From Mycobacterium kansasii ATCC 12478 (GTDB taxonomy: Bacteria; Actinomycetota; Actinomycetes; Mycobacteriales; Mycobacteriaceae): a stretch of DNA of 64,000 bases. Every line of letters starts with the position of its first letter. The first letter of the stretch is position 1. Position numbers and translations under genes: made by a program. Below the pieces are notes generated by a model. It was not told where the DNA came from. It was given only the letters and a program-made list of their open reading frames with translations, and made no database searches. Shown in pieces: positions 19,268 through 27,513 of this stretch. The stretch spans positions 4,216,001-4,280,000 of the forward strand of contig NC_022663.1 in the NCBI RefSeq assembly GCF_000157895.3, given 5' to 3'.

Positions 19268-21714
19268 GACGCACCCCCACTGACCAGGGCTTCGGCAGCG
19301 CGGGCCGCCGCTCCGCCCGCCGTATCGTGGACCGTGTCGTCGACCGGTGCCGAGGCTGCGGTGGTCGGCGCGGATGAGGCACCACCGGTTCCGGCGCGCA
19401 GCCGCCGCAGCCGCGCGGCCGCCGTCTTGTAGATCGGTTGTTTGGACACCGGATCCCAATCGGTCAGCGTGAGCTCATTGGCAGCCCGATGATGGCCACG
19501 GTCGCCCCCGGCGTCCCAATAGCCGTAATGGAACGGCACGAACAACACGCCGTCGCGGATGCCGCTGATCCGGGCGGCGCAGCGGACCCTGCCGCGCGGG
19601 GTGCTCACCTCGACGGTATCGCCCTCCGCGATACCGAGACGGCCCGCGTCGCGCCGCGAGACTTCCACCCACATCTCGGGTGCGGCGCCTTGAAGTTGCG
19701 GTGCCCGAGCCGTTTTGGTGCGGGTGTGGAAATGGTAAAGGGTGCGGCCGGTGATCAACGCGAACGGGAAATCGGCGGTGGTCGGCTCGTGCGGCCGAAT
19801 ATATTCGGCCGCTTTGATAATGGCCCTACCGTAGGCGTTCATCGCACGGTATTCGGTGGGCTCCAGCGGAGCGCCGGTGATCAGATCCTTGCCGTAAGCC
19901 TCGCAGTAGTCGGGATGCGCCCAAAATCCGGCGTCAGTGTATAACCGTTCGGTACCGTCGGGATAGTCTGCGTTACAAGGCCATTGGATGCCGCTGCCGC
20001 CGCGTAGCTTGTCGTAGCTCAGACCGGTGTAGTCGCAGGGCCGCCCGGCGCTGCATTTCTTCCACGCCTCGAACGCCGACTCGGGATCGGTCCACCACAT
20101 CAGCGGCCGGCCGTCCTTGTCGCGAAAGTCCATGCGCCGCGCATAGTCGAGAAAAATGTCCAGGTCGCTACGCGCGAACCCTGGTGGCTCGATGGCCTTT
20201 TCGGAGAGGTGCACGGTGCGGTCGGCATTGGTGAACGTTCCTGTTTTCTCGCCCCACGCGGCGGCCGGCAATACCACGTCGGCCAGCTCGGCCGTCTCCG
20301 TCATGAAGATGTCCTCGACGACGAGGAACAGTCGCGTCTGGGCCAAGATGTCGCGGATCCGCGAGAGCTCCGGCAGCGACACCGCCGGATTGGTGGCGGT
20401 AACCCACAGCATCCGAAGCGTGCCCTCTTCGGCATAGCGGAACATCTGCATCGCGTGCGTGGGCGGCGCATAGTGCGGGATCTGTTGTGGCTCAATGTTC
20501 CACACGCGGGCCAAGTCGGCAACGTGTTCGTCGTTGGACCAGTTGCGGAAGCCGGGCAGATCCCCGTCGGCGCCGCACTCACGAGTGTTCTCTGCCGTCG
20601 GTTGCCCGTTCATCTGCAAGATGCCGCAACCCGGCTTGCCCAGCATGCCGCGCACCAGGTGGATGTTGTTGACCTGCACCGCTGCCGCGGTGGCTTGATG
20701 GGACTGGTAGAAGCCCTGCAGCACGGTGGACAGCAGCCGCTCGGCAGTGCCGAGAAGCCTTGCCGCGCAGCGGATGTCGTCGGCGTCGACGCCGCAGATC
20801 TCGGCGGCGCGCTGTGGGGGGAACTCCGCAACCCGGTTGCGGAGCTCGTCGAAGCCGACGGTGTGCGCGTCGATGTACTCGCGGTCGACCCATCCGTGCT
20901 CGATGATCTCGTGCAGCAACCCGTTCATCAGCGCCACATTCGTGCCCGGCAGCGGCGCCAGGTGAACCGTGGCCTGCCGGGCCACGGGGGTGAGCCGGGG
21001 GTCGACGCACACGATGGCGGGCGGCGTGTCGCCGGCCAACCGGTCGAGCATCCGCGCCCACAGCACGGTCTGCGTCTCGGCCACGTTGTGCCCGAACAGC
21101 GCAATGACATCCGCGTGGTCGACATCGGTGTAGGAACCGGGCTGGCCGTCGCAGCCGAACGACTCCTTCAGCGCCTCGGCGGCCGTCGCCGTGCAGAGCC
21201 GGGTATTGCCGTCGACGTGGTTGGTGCCGATCGCGCCGTGCGCGATGACGGCCTGGGTGTAGTACTCCTCGAGGAACAGCTGCCCGGAGGTATAAAACCC
21301 GATTGCGCTGGGGCCGTGGCTGTCCAGCAGCTCCCGGCTGCGCTGCACGATCGCGTTCATGGCGGTGTCCCAGTCGCACGGCCGCAATTGCCCGTCGCGG
21401 CGGATCAGCGGTGTGGTGAGACGATCTGGTGATGCGTTGGCCTGCCAGCCGAACAGGTCCTTGGGATCGAGCCGACCGTGGTTCACCCGGTCGACGGCGC
21501 GGCCCCGGACCCCGACGATGCGCCCCTGCTTGACGGCGATATCCAGGCCGTCCCCGTTGGAGTGCAACACCGCAGCCGACTGCACCCACTGATCAACCGA
21601 TTCCGGGTTCAGGCCGTCCGCCAGGTATTGGTCGATGCGCTGCGGCCAGTCCTGGCCTGCTCCGTAGGGCGTCCTGGTTCCCCAGGGCTGGGCGATCCGG
21701 TCCGGCGTAACCAT
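19264..21714 (-). CDS. Molybdopterin oxidoreductase (assimilatory nitrate reductase/FdhF-like) lacking the Fe-S cysteines
   Basis: The 816-residue cytosolic enzyme of the bis-MGD (DMSO reductase) superfamily is nearest NasA/FdhF-type proteins. The N-terminal domain, which normally binds [4Fe-4S] through C-x2-C-x3-C and a later Cys, reads WVQSAAVLHSNGDGLDIAV, placing Ala48, His51 and Asp55 at the cysteine positions; the fourth site in GRLDPKDLFGW appears to be Asp83. I rechecked the codons. The catalytic Mo ligand candidate is Cys174 in GNTRLCTATA, retained. Other family features are FGHNVAETQ, NPAVSLPEL, the LADVVLPAAAWGEKTGTFTN segment and a C-terminal molydopterin-dinucleotide-binding domain ending near ANELTLTDWDPVSKQPIYKTA. 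The last 40 residues are a low-complexity Ala/Thr/Ser tail. It could reduce nitrate or oxidise formate; the substrate is unknown. Coupled to the small helical gene downstream. Confidence 0.85.
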   Translation of the reverse strand: MVTPDRIAQPWGTRTPYGAGQDWPQRIDQYLADGLNPESVDQWVQSAAVLHSNGDGLDIAVKQGRIVGVRGRAVDRVNHGRLDPKDLFGWQANASPDRLTTPLIRRDGQLRPCDWDTAMNAIVQRSRELLDSHGPSAIGFYTSGQLFLEEYYTQAVIAHGAIGTNHVDGNTRLCTATAAEALKESFGCDGQPGSYTDVDHADVIALFGHNVAETQTVLWARMLDRLAGDTPPAIVCVDPRLTPVARQATVHLAPLPGTNVALMNGLLHEIIEHGWVDREYIDAHTVGFDELRNRVAEFPPQRAAEICGVDADDIRCAARLLGTAERLLSTVLQGFYQSHQATAAAVQVNNIHLVRGMLGKPGCGILQMNGQPTAENTRECGADGDLPGFRNWSNDEHVADLARVWNIEPQQIPHYAPPTHAMQMFRYAEEGTLRMLWVTATNPAVSLPELSRIRDILAQTRLFLVVEDIFMTETAELADVVLPAAAWGEKTGTFTNADRTVHLSEKAIEPPGFARSDLDIFLDYARRMDFRDKDGRPLMWWTDPESAFEAWKKCSAGRPCDYTGLSYDKLRGGSGIQWPCNADYPDGTERLYTDAGFWAHPDYCEAYGKDLITGAPLEPTEYRAMNAYGRAIIKAAEYIRPHEPTTADFPFALITGRTLYHFHTRTKTARAPQLQGAAPEMWVEVSRRDAGRLGIAEGDTVEVSTPRGRVRCAARISGIRDGVLFVPFHYGYWDAGGDRGHHRAANELTLTDWDPVSKQPIYKTAAARLRRLRAGTGGASSAPTTAASAPVDDTVHDTAGGAAARAAEALVSGGAS

Positions 21715-21762
21715 GAGCGGATAGTTACCCGGCGCTGAGAATACGAAACGCCGGGCTTTTTC

Positions 21763-21786
21763 GGCCGTTGACGGCCGTTGACGGCC
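21763..21786. repeat. Short tandem repeat, 10-bp unit
   Basis: GGCCGTTGAC is repeated twice without gap (21763-21782) followed by a partial third copy (GGCC). It lies in the 83-base gap between echA3 and the Mo-enzyme start. The repeat contains TTGAC, so copy-number change could alter promoter spacing for the downstream minus-strand gene echA3 (inference). Confidence 0.7.
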
Positions 21787-21797
21787 TTTTACCGCCG

Positions 21798-22493
21798 TTA
21801 CACGCCGAATTCGGCTTCTATTCCGTCAATCGCGGCGCGCATGGCTTTCAGGGCGTCGGCACGGGCGCGTAATTTGGTCGCGGCGTGGGCCTGCTGATTG
21901 AGACCGGCGAATTCATGCGCGGCTTCCTCGGCGCGGCTGAGCACCACTTCGGGCAACGCGATCTCGTCGATAAAGCCGGCCGCCAGCGCGGTTTCGCCGA
22001 AGAATGTCTTGGCCAGCCCGGCGGCTTGCTGGTAGGCCGACGGAGTCAGCCGCAGTTTCATGATTTCCAGGGCGGCGTAGGGAATGGTCATGCCGATCGC
22101 GACTTCGTTGGCCTGAATGTTGTAGGCATGCGCGGCCACCCGGTGGTCGCCGGAGGTCAACAGGAACGCGCCCATCGCGATCGCATGACCGGTACAGGCC
22201 ATCACCACCGGCTTGGGATAGGACAGCAGCCGGTAGGCCAACTCGAACCCGCCGCGCAGCATGTCGATTGCGGGCTGCACTTCGCCGGAGGTCAGGACCT
22301 TGAGGTCGAAGCCGCCGCTGAACACCCGGTGATTGCCGGCGATGACCAGTGCCCCGACGTTGTCCCGGTCGGCTTGGTCAATCGCCTCGTTGAGGGCGCG
22401 CTGCATGTCCGGGCCGATCACGTTGACCTTGCCGTCGTCCATCCGGATCACCGCGATGGTTTCGTCGTGGGTATAGGTGACCGGGCCGCTCAT
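21798..22493 (-). CDS. echA3: Enoyl-CoA hydratase/isomerase family protein
   Basis: Crotonase-fold enzyme of 231 residues, homologue of Rv0632c (echA3). Oxyanion-hole segments are NHRVFSGGFDLKVL (about residues 54-67) and ACTGHAIAMGAFLL (about 99-112). The pattern GGFDLK replaces the classical AGADIK, and the region that supplies the catalytic glutamates in typical hydratases reads ANEVAIGMTIPYAALE, so the reaction may differ from simple enoyl hydration. It likely acts on acyl-CoA intermediates in the cytosol. ATG 22493. Stands apart from its neighbours and is probably monocistronic. Confidence 0.9.
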   Translation of the reverse strand: MSGPVTYTHDETIAVIRMDDGKVNVIGPDMQRALNEAIDQADRDNVGALVIAGNHRVFSGGFDLKVLTSGEVQPAIDMLRGGFELAYRLLSYPKPVVMACTGHAIAMGAFLLTSGDHRVAAHAYNIQANEVAIGMTIPYAALEIMKLRLTPSAYQQAAGLAKTFFGETALAAGFIDEIALPEVVLSRAEEAAHEFAGLNQQAHAATKLRARADALKAMRAAIDGIEAEFGV

Positions 22494-22572
22494 GGGTTTA
22501 CTCCTTCGGTAGGGACGTCGATTGAATCAGATCACCATGACCGCGCATCGCTTGCCCGGTCGCAGAACGCCC

Positions 22573-23406
22573 TCAGACCCGCTGCCCGCGATGCTTGCCC
22601 AGCTCGCTTTCCGCGTCACCCCAACGCAGGCTGACGTCGGTGGGTTCGTCGAGTTGGCGGGTTCGCCATCGGTCCTGGGTCTCCTGGACCGCGCGGTTGA
22701 TCCGGTCGATCTCGCTGCGGAAAACGTCGGGTCGCGTTTCCTTGCTCGCATAGTGAAAATACGTCAGCAGGCTGCGTAACAGCTCCAGCTTCTGCTTTTC
22801 CCGTTTCGCCAGGTCGTGGGTCGTCATGAGCTCGATCCGCTGAACCGGCGGTAGGGCATCCCAGTCCAGCACCACTTTTGTCTCCAGTGGACGCCGCCCC
22901 CGTCGCCAGAACCGCCAGCCGGGCCGCTGCTCGGGGCGGTCGTAGTAGATCACCGTCCCCTCGAACCGGGATTCGACGCCATGGCCGATCTCGGCGCGGT
23001 CCAGCGCCGAATCCCACACCATCCGCCATTCCTGACCGGGCGCCAGCGTCGGCAGTTCGCGGGGCAACTGCAATTCGACGACGTCGGCGTAACCGTCCGA
23101 GGCGTTCTCGTATTCGGCCACGGTCGGCGGATTGGGAAACGAGAACCGGATGTCGTAGGCCGCGGTACGACCGAAGTTTCGGACCACCAGTTCGATCACA
23201 TGCCAGTCCGCTACGTGGGGCTCCATCAGCATCGACACATACGGTCGCGTCTGTTCGAACGTCAGTTCGCGGTTGCGGCGAATCTGATAGTTCATCACGA
23301 CCAGTGCGATAACGCCGAGCGCCAGCGCCGCCCACGCAGCCACCGCGAACCAGGTGCCGGACTCGACATCGGTGACCCCATGCCAGCTGCTCTGGACCCA
23401 CCCCAT
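22573..23406 (-). CDS. Membrane-anchored conserved mycobacterial protein (Rv0633c-like)
   Basis: Homologue of Rv0633c by position and length (277 residues from ATG 23406; an in-frame start 96 bases upstream is less likely). One N-terminal transmembrane helix (about residues 16-38, FAVAAWAALALGVIALVVMN) is followed by a basic QIRRNR stop-transfer and a soluble domain containing a beta-rich stretch (RPYVSMLMEPHVADWHVIEL, VVRNFGRTAAYDIRFSF). The C-terminal 70 residues are charged and helical. No enzymatic motif is visible. Topology suggests the bulk of the protein is cytoplasmic. Function unknown. Confidence 0.75.
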   Translation of the reverse strand: MGWVQSSWHGVTDVESGTWFAVAAWAALALGVIALVVMNYQIRRNRELTFEQTRPYVSMLMEPHVADWHVIELVVRNFGRTAAYDIRFSFPNPPTVAEYENASDGYADVVELQLPRELPTLAPGQEWRMVWDSALDRAEIGHGVESRFEGTVIYYDRPEQRPGWRFWRRGRRPLETKVVLDWDALPPVQRIELMTTHDLAKREKQKLELLRSLLTYFHYASKETRPDVFRSEIDRINRAVQETQDRWRTRQLDEPTDVSLRWGDAESELGKHRGQRV

Positions 23407-23532
23407 GGAATCCACCCTCCGCTTATACCACCACACCGATCCGCAGGCGAAATTGAGTAACGCACGATCTTGGATGTGACCCCCCATCGCGGCGGCGGGC
23501 ACGTGGCGGGATCAACCCGGGTCTGCCGCTGC

Positions 23533-24249
23533 TCAGCCGCCCATCAACATGCGCCACTGACCGAGGTCGGCGGCGCGATAGACGTAGTTCGACCGCTTGA
23601 CCTCCGAGAGTGGCGCACTACGTTCGGCCGAATACCAGTGCCCCGGAAATATCGTCGGATCGCCGGGTAGCGCGGCCAGCTGTTGCAGGCTGCGGTAGAT
23701 CTCGTCGGAATCCCCGCCGGGGAAGTCGGTGCGCCCGCAGCCCTCCAGGAACAGCGTGTCACCGGCGACCAGCCGGCCGTCGAGTAGGAAACATTGACTG
23801 CCCGGCGTGTGGCCCGGAGTGTGCAGCAACTCGATCTCGATGTCGCCGATGGCGACCTTGTCGCGGTGCTCATGGGTGGTCAGATCACTCATCGGAATCC
23901 CGGTTACCCGGGAAACCCACAATGCCTCATGGGTGTTCACGTGCACCGGTACGATGGCCCGCTCCAGCAACTCGGCCAATCCCTTGAGCTCGAAGCCCAT
24001 CATCGAGCCGCCGACATGGTCCGGGTGATGATGGGTCACCAACACCCCCGACAGGTGCATGTCGTCAGCTTCCAGCCTGTCGACGAGGTCGCCGGCGGCA
24101 TAGGCGGGGTCGACCACCACGCAGTCGCCGGTCTGCCGGTCGCCGATCAGGTAGGCGAAGTTGCGCATTTGCGCGGCGATCATGTCGCCGACCGCAAAGT
24201 CGCGACCGGAGAGCAGTTGCCGGAAATACAGCCGGTCCGAATCTGACAC
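23533..24249 (-). CDS. Hydroxyacylglutathione hydrolase-like metallo-hydrolase (glyoxalase II family)
   Basis: Metallo-beta-lactamase-fold hydrolase of 238 residues, homologue of Rv0634c. Metal ligands are visible in VLVTHHHPDHVGG (THHHPDH motif, about residues 72-84), the HTPGHTPGSQ histidine, GDTLFLEGCGRTD and the C-terminal IFPGHWYSAE. Mycobacteria use mycothiol rather than glutathione, so the natural thioester may be a mycothiol adduct (inference). GTG 24249 is the chosen start; it yields VSDSDRLYFRQLLSGRDFAVG, matching the known family N-terminus. Cytosolic. Confidence 0.88.
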   Translation of the reverse strand: MSDSDRLYFRQLLSGRDFAVGDMIAAQMRNFAYLIGDRQTGDCVVVDPAYAAGDLVDRLEADDMHLSGVLVTHHHPDHVGGSMMGFELKGLAELLERAIVPVHVNTHEALWVSRVTGIPMSDLTTHEHRDKVAIGDIEIELLHTPGHTPGSQCFLLDGRLVAGDTLFLEGCGRTDFPGGDSDEIYRSLQQLAALPGDPTIFPGHWYSAERSAPLSEVKRSNYVYRAADLGQWRMLMGG

Positions 24250-24372
24250 GTCACCAGACTATGACTGATCCAAGATCGGTCCAATCCTGGCGGCCTTGAC
24301 GCCACGATGCCCCGATGCGAAATGCGGGGCTTCTGTGATTCCGCGGGCGAAGCCGGTGGGTATTGTTGGCGC

Positions 24373-24582
24373 ATGCGGAAGAAGGTCGAGATCGAGATCG
24401 ACGACGATCTGGTCCAGGAAGCGATCCGTCGGTACGGCCTGGCTGATGCGCGCGAAGCGGTCCATCTCGCGTTGCGGACCCTTCTCGCCGAGGGCGGTAG
24501 CGGGGAGGCCGACGAGGAGGAATACGACGAGTTCAGCGATCTCAGTGTGCTCGACCCGCACCGGGGCCATCGCGGCGGCTGA
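24373..24582 (+). CDS. VapB-like antitoxin, without adjacent toxin
   Basis: The 69-residue protein matches the short VapB antitoxins with a ribbon-helix-helix N-terminus (MRKKVEIEIDDDLVQEAIRR) followed by the LADAREAVHLALRTLL helix and an acidic toxin-neutralising tail (EEEYDEFSDLSVLD). It appears to correspond to Rv0634A. ATG 24373 is chosen because homology starts there. No PIN-domain VapC follows; the next feature is tRNA-Thr. It may be an orphan antitoxin, regulate a remote vapC, or have become an independent regulator. Confidence 0.75.
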   Translation: MRKKVEIEIDDDLVQEAIRRYGLADAREAVHLALRTLLAEGGSGEADEEEYDEFSDLSVLDPHRGHRGG

Positions 24583-24655
24583 TCTGCGCCCCGGTCATGG
24601 CCCCCGTCGTCCAGCGTCTCGAGGACGCCAGTTTGCGCATCGCGTCGCACGTGGT

Positions 24656-24685
24656 TTGGTGACGCCGCGCGCCAGGCTGTACCCT
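24656..24685 (+). promoter_or_regulatory. Likely SigA promoter for tRNA-Thr
   Basis: TTGGTG (24656-24661) and TACCCT (24680-24685) separated by 18 bases, about 40 bases upstream of the tRNA 5' end. Fits a mycobacterial housekeeping promoter but is only a consensus match. Confidence 0.4.
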
Positions 24686-24724
24686 CTTTTTGCCCGGGGC
24701 TCGACTGGCCGTTACGGGTGAGCG

Positions 24725-24797
24725 GCCCCCTTAGCTCAGTCGGTAGAGCGTTTCCATGGTAAGGAAAAGGTCAACGGTTCGATTCCGTTAGGGGGCT
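24725..24797 (+). tRNA. thrT: tRNA-Thr (GGT anticodon)
   Basis: A 73-base cloverleaf. The acceptor stem GCCCCCT pairs with AGGGGGC followed by discriminator T. The D-loop is AGCTCAGTCGGTAGAGC. The anticodon stem TTTCC/GGAAA encloses loop ATGGTAA with anticodon GGT; the T-arm contains GGTTCGATTCC. CCA is not encoded. Same place as thrT in M. tuberculosis. Confidence 0.95.
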
Positions 24798-24849
24798 CGG
24801 CGGACGCCGAGCAGGAGGGCAGCCCTGAACCAAGGCGGGGCGGCCCAGA

Positions 24850-24923
<74 letters not shown>

Positions 24924-24970
24924 CAACACAACACCGAGACGTTTGACACCAGATTCGAGAGAGAACGGTC

Positions 24971-25138
24971 ATGGCTTCCAGTACCGACGTGCGGCCTAAG
25001 ATCACTTTGGCGTGCGAGGTGTGCAAGCACCGCAACTACATCACCAAAAAGAATCGCCGCAACGACCCGGACCGCCTGGAGCTGAAGAAGTTCTGTCCGA
25101 ACTGCGGCAAGCACCAAGCGCACCGCGAGACGCGGTGA
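24971..25138 (+). CDS. rpmG: 50S ribosomal protein L33
   Basis: The 55-residue L33 (rpmG2 of M. tuberculosis) has the zinc-ribbon cysteine pairs CEVC (residues 15-18) and CPNC (43-46), so it is the zinc-dependent (C+) form rather than the Zn-free paralogue made under zinc limitation. Basic throughout; ends HQAHRETR. First gene of the rpmG-hadABC cluster, 47 bases after tRNA-Met. Confidence 0.95.
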
Positions 25139-25179
25139 CCACATACGGTAGCCAAACTGATTCGGTAGATTCGATAGCC

Positions 25180-25659
25180 GTGCCACTGACAACCAACATT
25201 GTCGGGATGCATTACCGCTACCCCGACCATTATGAGGTAGAGCGCGAGAAAATCCGCGAGCATGCGCAAGCCGTACAAAATGACGACGCCTTCTTTTTCG
25301 ACGAGAAGGCCTCCGCGGAGCTTGGCTACGACGGGCTGTTAGCGCCGTTGACGTTCATCTGCGTGTTCGGCTACAAGGCGCAATCGGCGTTTTTCAAACA
25401 CGCGAACATCGCCGTGCAGGACGCCCAGATCGTCCAGGTCGACCAGGTGTTGAAGTTCGCCAAGCCGATCGTTGCCGGTGACAAGCTCTACTGCGATGTG
25501 TATGTGGATTCGATGCGTGAGGCGCACGGCACCCAGATCATCGTGACCAAGAACATCATCACCAACGAAGACGGTGACATTGTGCAGGAGACCTACACGA
25601 CCCTGGCGGGTCGTGCCGGCGAGGACGGGGAAGTGGGATTTTCAGATGGCGCTGCGTGA
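25180..25659 (+). CDS. hadA: (3R)-hydroxyacyl-ACP dehydratase subunit HadA
   Basis: Non-catalytic, substrate-binding subunit of the HadAB dehydratase of the FAS-II cycle, which elongates meromycolate chains. GTG 25180 gives VPLTTNIVGMHYRYPDHYEV, aligned with the known 158-residue protein. The hot-dog-fold core LLAPLTFICVFGYKAQSAFF includes Cys61, the cysteine involved in response to thiocarlide/thiacetazone. The product-binding end is LAGRAGEDGE. The last 14 bases overlap hadB, indicating coupled synthesis of the two subunits. Confidence 0.95.
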   Translation: MPLTTNIVGMHYRYPDHYEVEREKIREHAQAVQNDDAFFFDEKASAELGYDGLLAPLTFICVFGYKAQSAFFKHANIAVQDAQIVQVDQVLKFAKPIVAGDKLYCDVYVDSMREAHGTQIIVTKNIITNEDGDIVQETYTTLAGRAGEDGEVGFSDGAA

Positions 25660-26074
25660 GTTCAGTTCGGTCAAGGTCGGAGACCAGCTTCCGGAGCGGA
25701 CCTATCCGCTGACCCGCCAGGATCTGGTGAACTACGCCGGCGTGTCGGGTGACTTGAACCCGATTCACTGGGACGACGACATCGCCAAGGTCGTCGGGCT
25801 GGACACCGCAATCGCCCACGGCATGCTGACGATGGGCATCGGCGGTGGTTACGTCACGTCGTGGGTCGGGGATCCGGGTGCGATCACCGAGTACAACGTG
25901 CGGTTCACCGCCGTGGTACCGGTGCCCAACGACGGCAAGGGTGCTGAGCTCGTGTTCAGCGGCCGGGTGAAGTCGGTGGATCCCGACAGCAAGTCGGTCA
26001 CGATCGCGCTCACTGCCACCACCGGCGGCAAGAAGATCTTCGGTCGGGCCGTCGCGTCGGCGAAGCTGGCTTAG
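25646..26074 (+). CDS. hadB: (3R)-hydroxyacyl-ACP dehydratase subunit HadB (catalytic)
   Basis: Catalytic subunit shared by HadAB and HadBC. The 142-residue hydratase-2 (MaoC-like) fold has the catalytic dyad Asp36 and His41 in VSGDLNPIHWDD, followed by the helix AIAHGMLTMGIGGGYVTSW. It removes water from beta-hydroxyacyl-AcpM during FAS-II elongation of mycolic acid precursors. ATG 25646 lies within the end of hadA (14-base overlap). The start is fixed by the conserved MALREFSSVKVGDQLPE N-terminus. Confidence 0.96.
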   Translation: MALREFSSVKVGDQLPERTYPLTRQDLVNYAGVSGDLNPIHWDDDIAKVVGLDTAIAHGMLTMGIGGGYVTSWVGDPGAITEYNVRFTAVVPVPNDGKGAELVFSGRVKSVDPDSKSVTIALTATTGGKKIFGRAVASAKLA

Positions 26075-26089
26075 GAACCCGCATAGGCC

Positions 26090-26590
26090 ATGGCGCTCAA
26101 GACCGACATTCGCGGGATGATCTGGCGGTATCCCGACTACTTCATCGTGGGCCGCGAGCAACTCCGCCAGTTTGCGCAGGCCATCAAGTGCGACCACCCG
26201 GCCTATTTCGAAGAGGACGCGGCCGCCGAACTGGGCTACGACGCGATCGTGGCTCCGATGACCTTCGTGACAATCCTGGCCAAGCTGGTCCAGCTGGATT
26301 TCTTCCGCAATGTTGACATCGGCATGGAGACCATGCAAATCGTCCAGGTCGACCAGCGGTTCGTGTTCTACAAACCGGTGCTCGCCGGGGATAAGCTGTG
26401 GGCCCGCATGGACATCCACTCCGTGGACGAGCGTTTCGGCGCCGACATCGTCGTCACGAAGAACACCTGCCACAACGACAACGGCGAGCTGGTGCTGGAG
26501 GCCTACACCACGCTGATGGGCCAGCAGGGCGACGGCTCCGCCAAACTCAAATGGGATAAGGAATCAGGGCAGGTCGTCAGGACCGGGTAA
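26090..26590 (+). CDS. hadC: (3R)-hydroxyacyl-ACP dehydratase subunit HadC
   Basis: The 166-residue paralogue of HadA that pairs with HadB for later, longer meromycolate elongation steps, including intermediates carrying oxygenated functions. MALKTDIRGMIWRYPDYFIV, IVAPMTFVTILAKLVQLDFF and GDKLWARMDIHSV parallel HadA segments; the catalytic Asp/His pair is absent as expected. Starts 15 bases after the hadB stop, same operon. The length equals the M. tuberculosis protein. Confidence 0.95.
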   Translation: MALKTDIRGMIWRYPDYFIVGREQLRQFAQAIKCDHPAYFEEDAAAELGYDAIVAPMTFVTILAKLVQLDFFRNVDIGMETMQIVQVDQRFVFYKPVLAGDKLWARMDIHSVDERFGADIVVTKNTCHNDNGELVLEAYTTLMGQQGDGSAKLKWDKESGQVVRTG

Positions 26591-26800
26591 TTAGTATCTG
26601 GCACCGGCGCCCGGCTAGACTCTAGTACACTCGGACCCCGGGGTTTTCCCAACATTAGCGCATTTTTCCGTGAGTCGGTCGAGCGAAGCCGGCGACGGGA
26701 GCGAGACGGACGAGTTGTCTCACTTCGGTTCGTGACCACCGACCGGATGCGCGCGTGTCATGTAAGCCCCGGCACGAGTAGGTTGGCCTGCCAACCGCGA

Positions 26801-26873
<73 letters not shown>

Positions 26874-26966
26874 CTGAAGGCAAAGACATGCCATGCTGGA
26901 CACTGGGAGGACACCCAGTCTTAGCGGGACGGCTGGCGCGATAGTTAGCGAACAAAGGAGCACGCG

Positions 26967-27482
26967 GTGAGCGACGAGCGCGACGCCGCCGACGGCGCCG
27001 CAAGCGACGGCGGCGCAACCGAGGACGGCAGCGACGGCGGTGGTCGCACGGCCGTGGTGACGAAGTCCGTGGTGCGGCCGCAACGACCGACCGGCAAGCG
27101 GTCTCGGCAGCGTGCGGTAGAGGCCGACGAGGACGCCGAGGACACGGAGCCGTCGACCGCGACCGAGGTCTCGAAGAAGGGCTCCGCCAAGAAAGACACG
27201 AAGTCGGCTGGGAAGTCGGCTAAGACGTCGGCTAAGAAGTCGGTGAAGGCCAAGAAAACCACGAAGGCCGGCAGGCCGGCCGCACGCTCGGCCAACCCGT
27301 TCATCTTCGTCTACAACTACATCAAGCAGGTTGTGGCCGAGATGCGGAAAGTGATCTGGCCTAACCGCAGGCAAATGATCACCTACACGTCGGTAGTGCT
27401 GGTGTTTCTTGCCTTCATGGTGGCGCTGGTGGGCGGCGCCGATCTCGGCCTGGGCAGGCTCGTGATGCTGGTGTTCGGCTGA
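26967..27482 (+). CDS. secE: Protein translocase subunit SecE
   Basis: Essential membrane subunit clamping SecY in the Sec translocon. The 171-residue product has a long mycobacterial N-terminal extension, acidic at first (SDERDAADGAASDGG) then Lys/Ala-rich with repeated KKS/AKTS units (about residues 70-100). The conserved SecE core follows: NYIKQVVAEMRKVIWPNRRQ and a single transmembrane helix (TYTSVVLVFLAFMVALVG). The GTG start at 26967 has AAAGGAG upstream. Followed 31 bases later by nusG. Confidence 0.95.
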   Translation: MSDERDAADGAASDGGATEDGSDGGGRTAVVTKSVVRPQRPTGKRSRQRAVEADEDAEDTEPSTATEVSKKGSAKKDTKSAGKSAKTSAKKSVKAKKTTKAGRPAARSANPFIFVYNYIKQVVAEMRKVIWPNRRQMITYTSVVLVFLAFMVALVGGADLGLGRLVMLVFG

Positions 27483-27513
27483 GACTTGGCAGTAACAGAG
27501 AGGACTGAAAACC

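Noticed and set aside
18135..19385. 416-codon minus-strand frame covering cynS
   Set aside because: Runs antisense through cyanase, whose catalytic residues are all present on the plus strand.
24307..24372. Upstream extension of the VapB-like gene from ATG 24307
   Set aside because: Cys/Gly-rich extension unlike VapB proteins; ribbon-helix-helix homology begins at ATG 24373.
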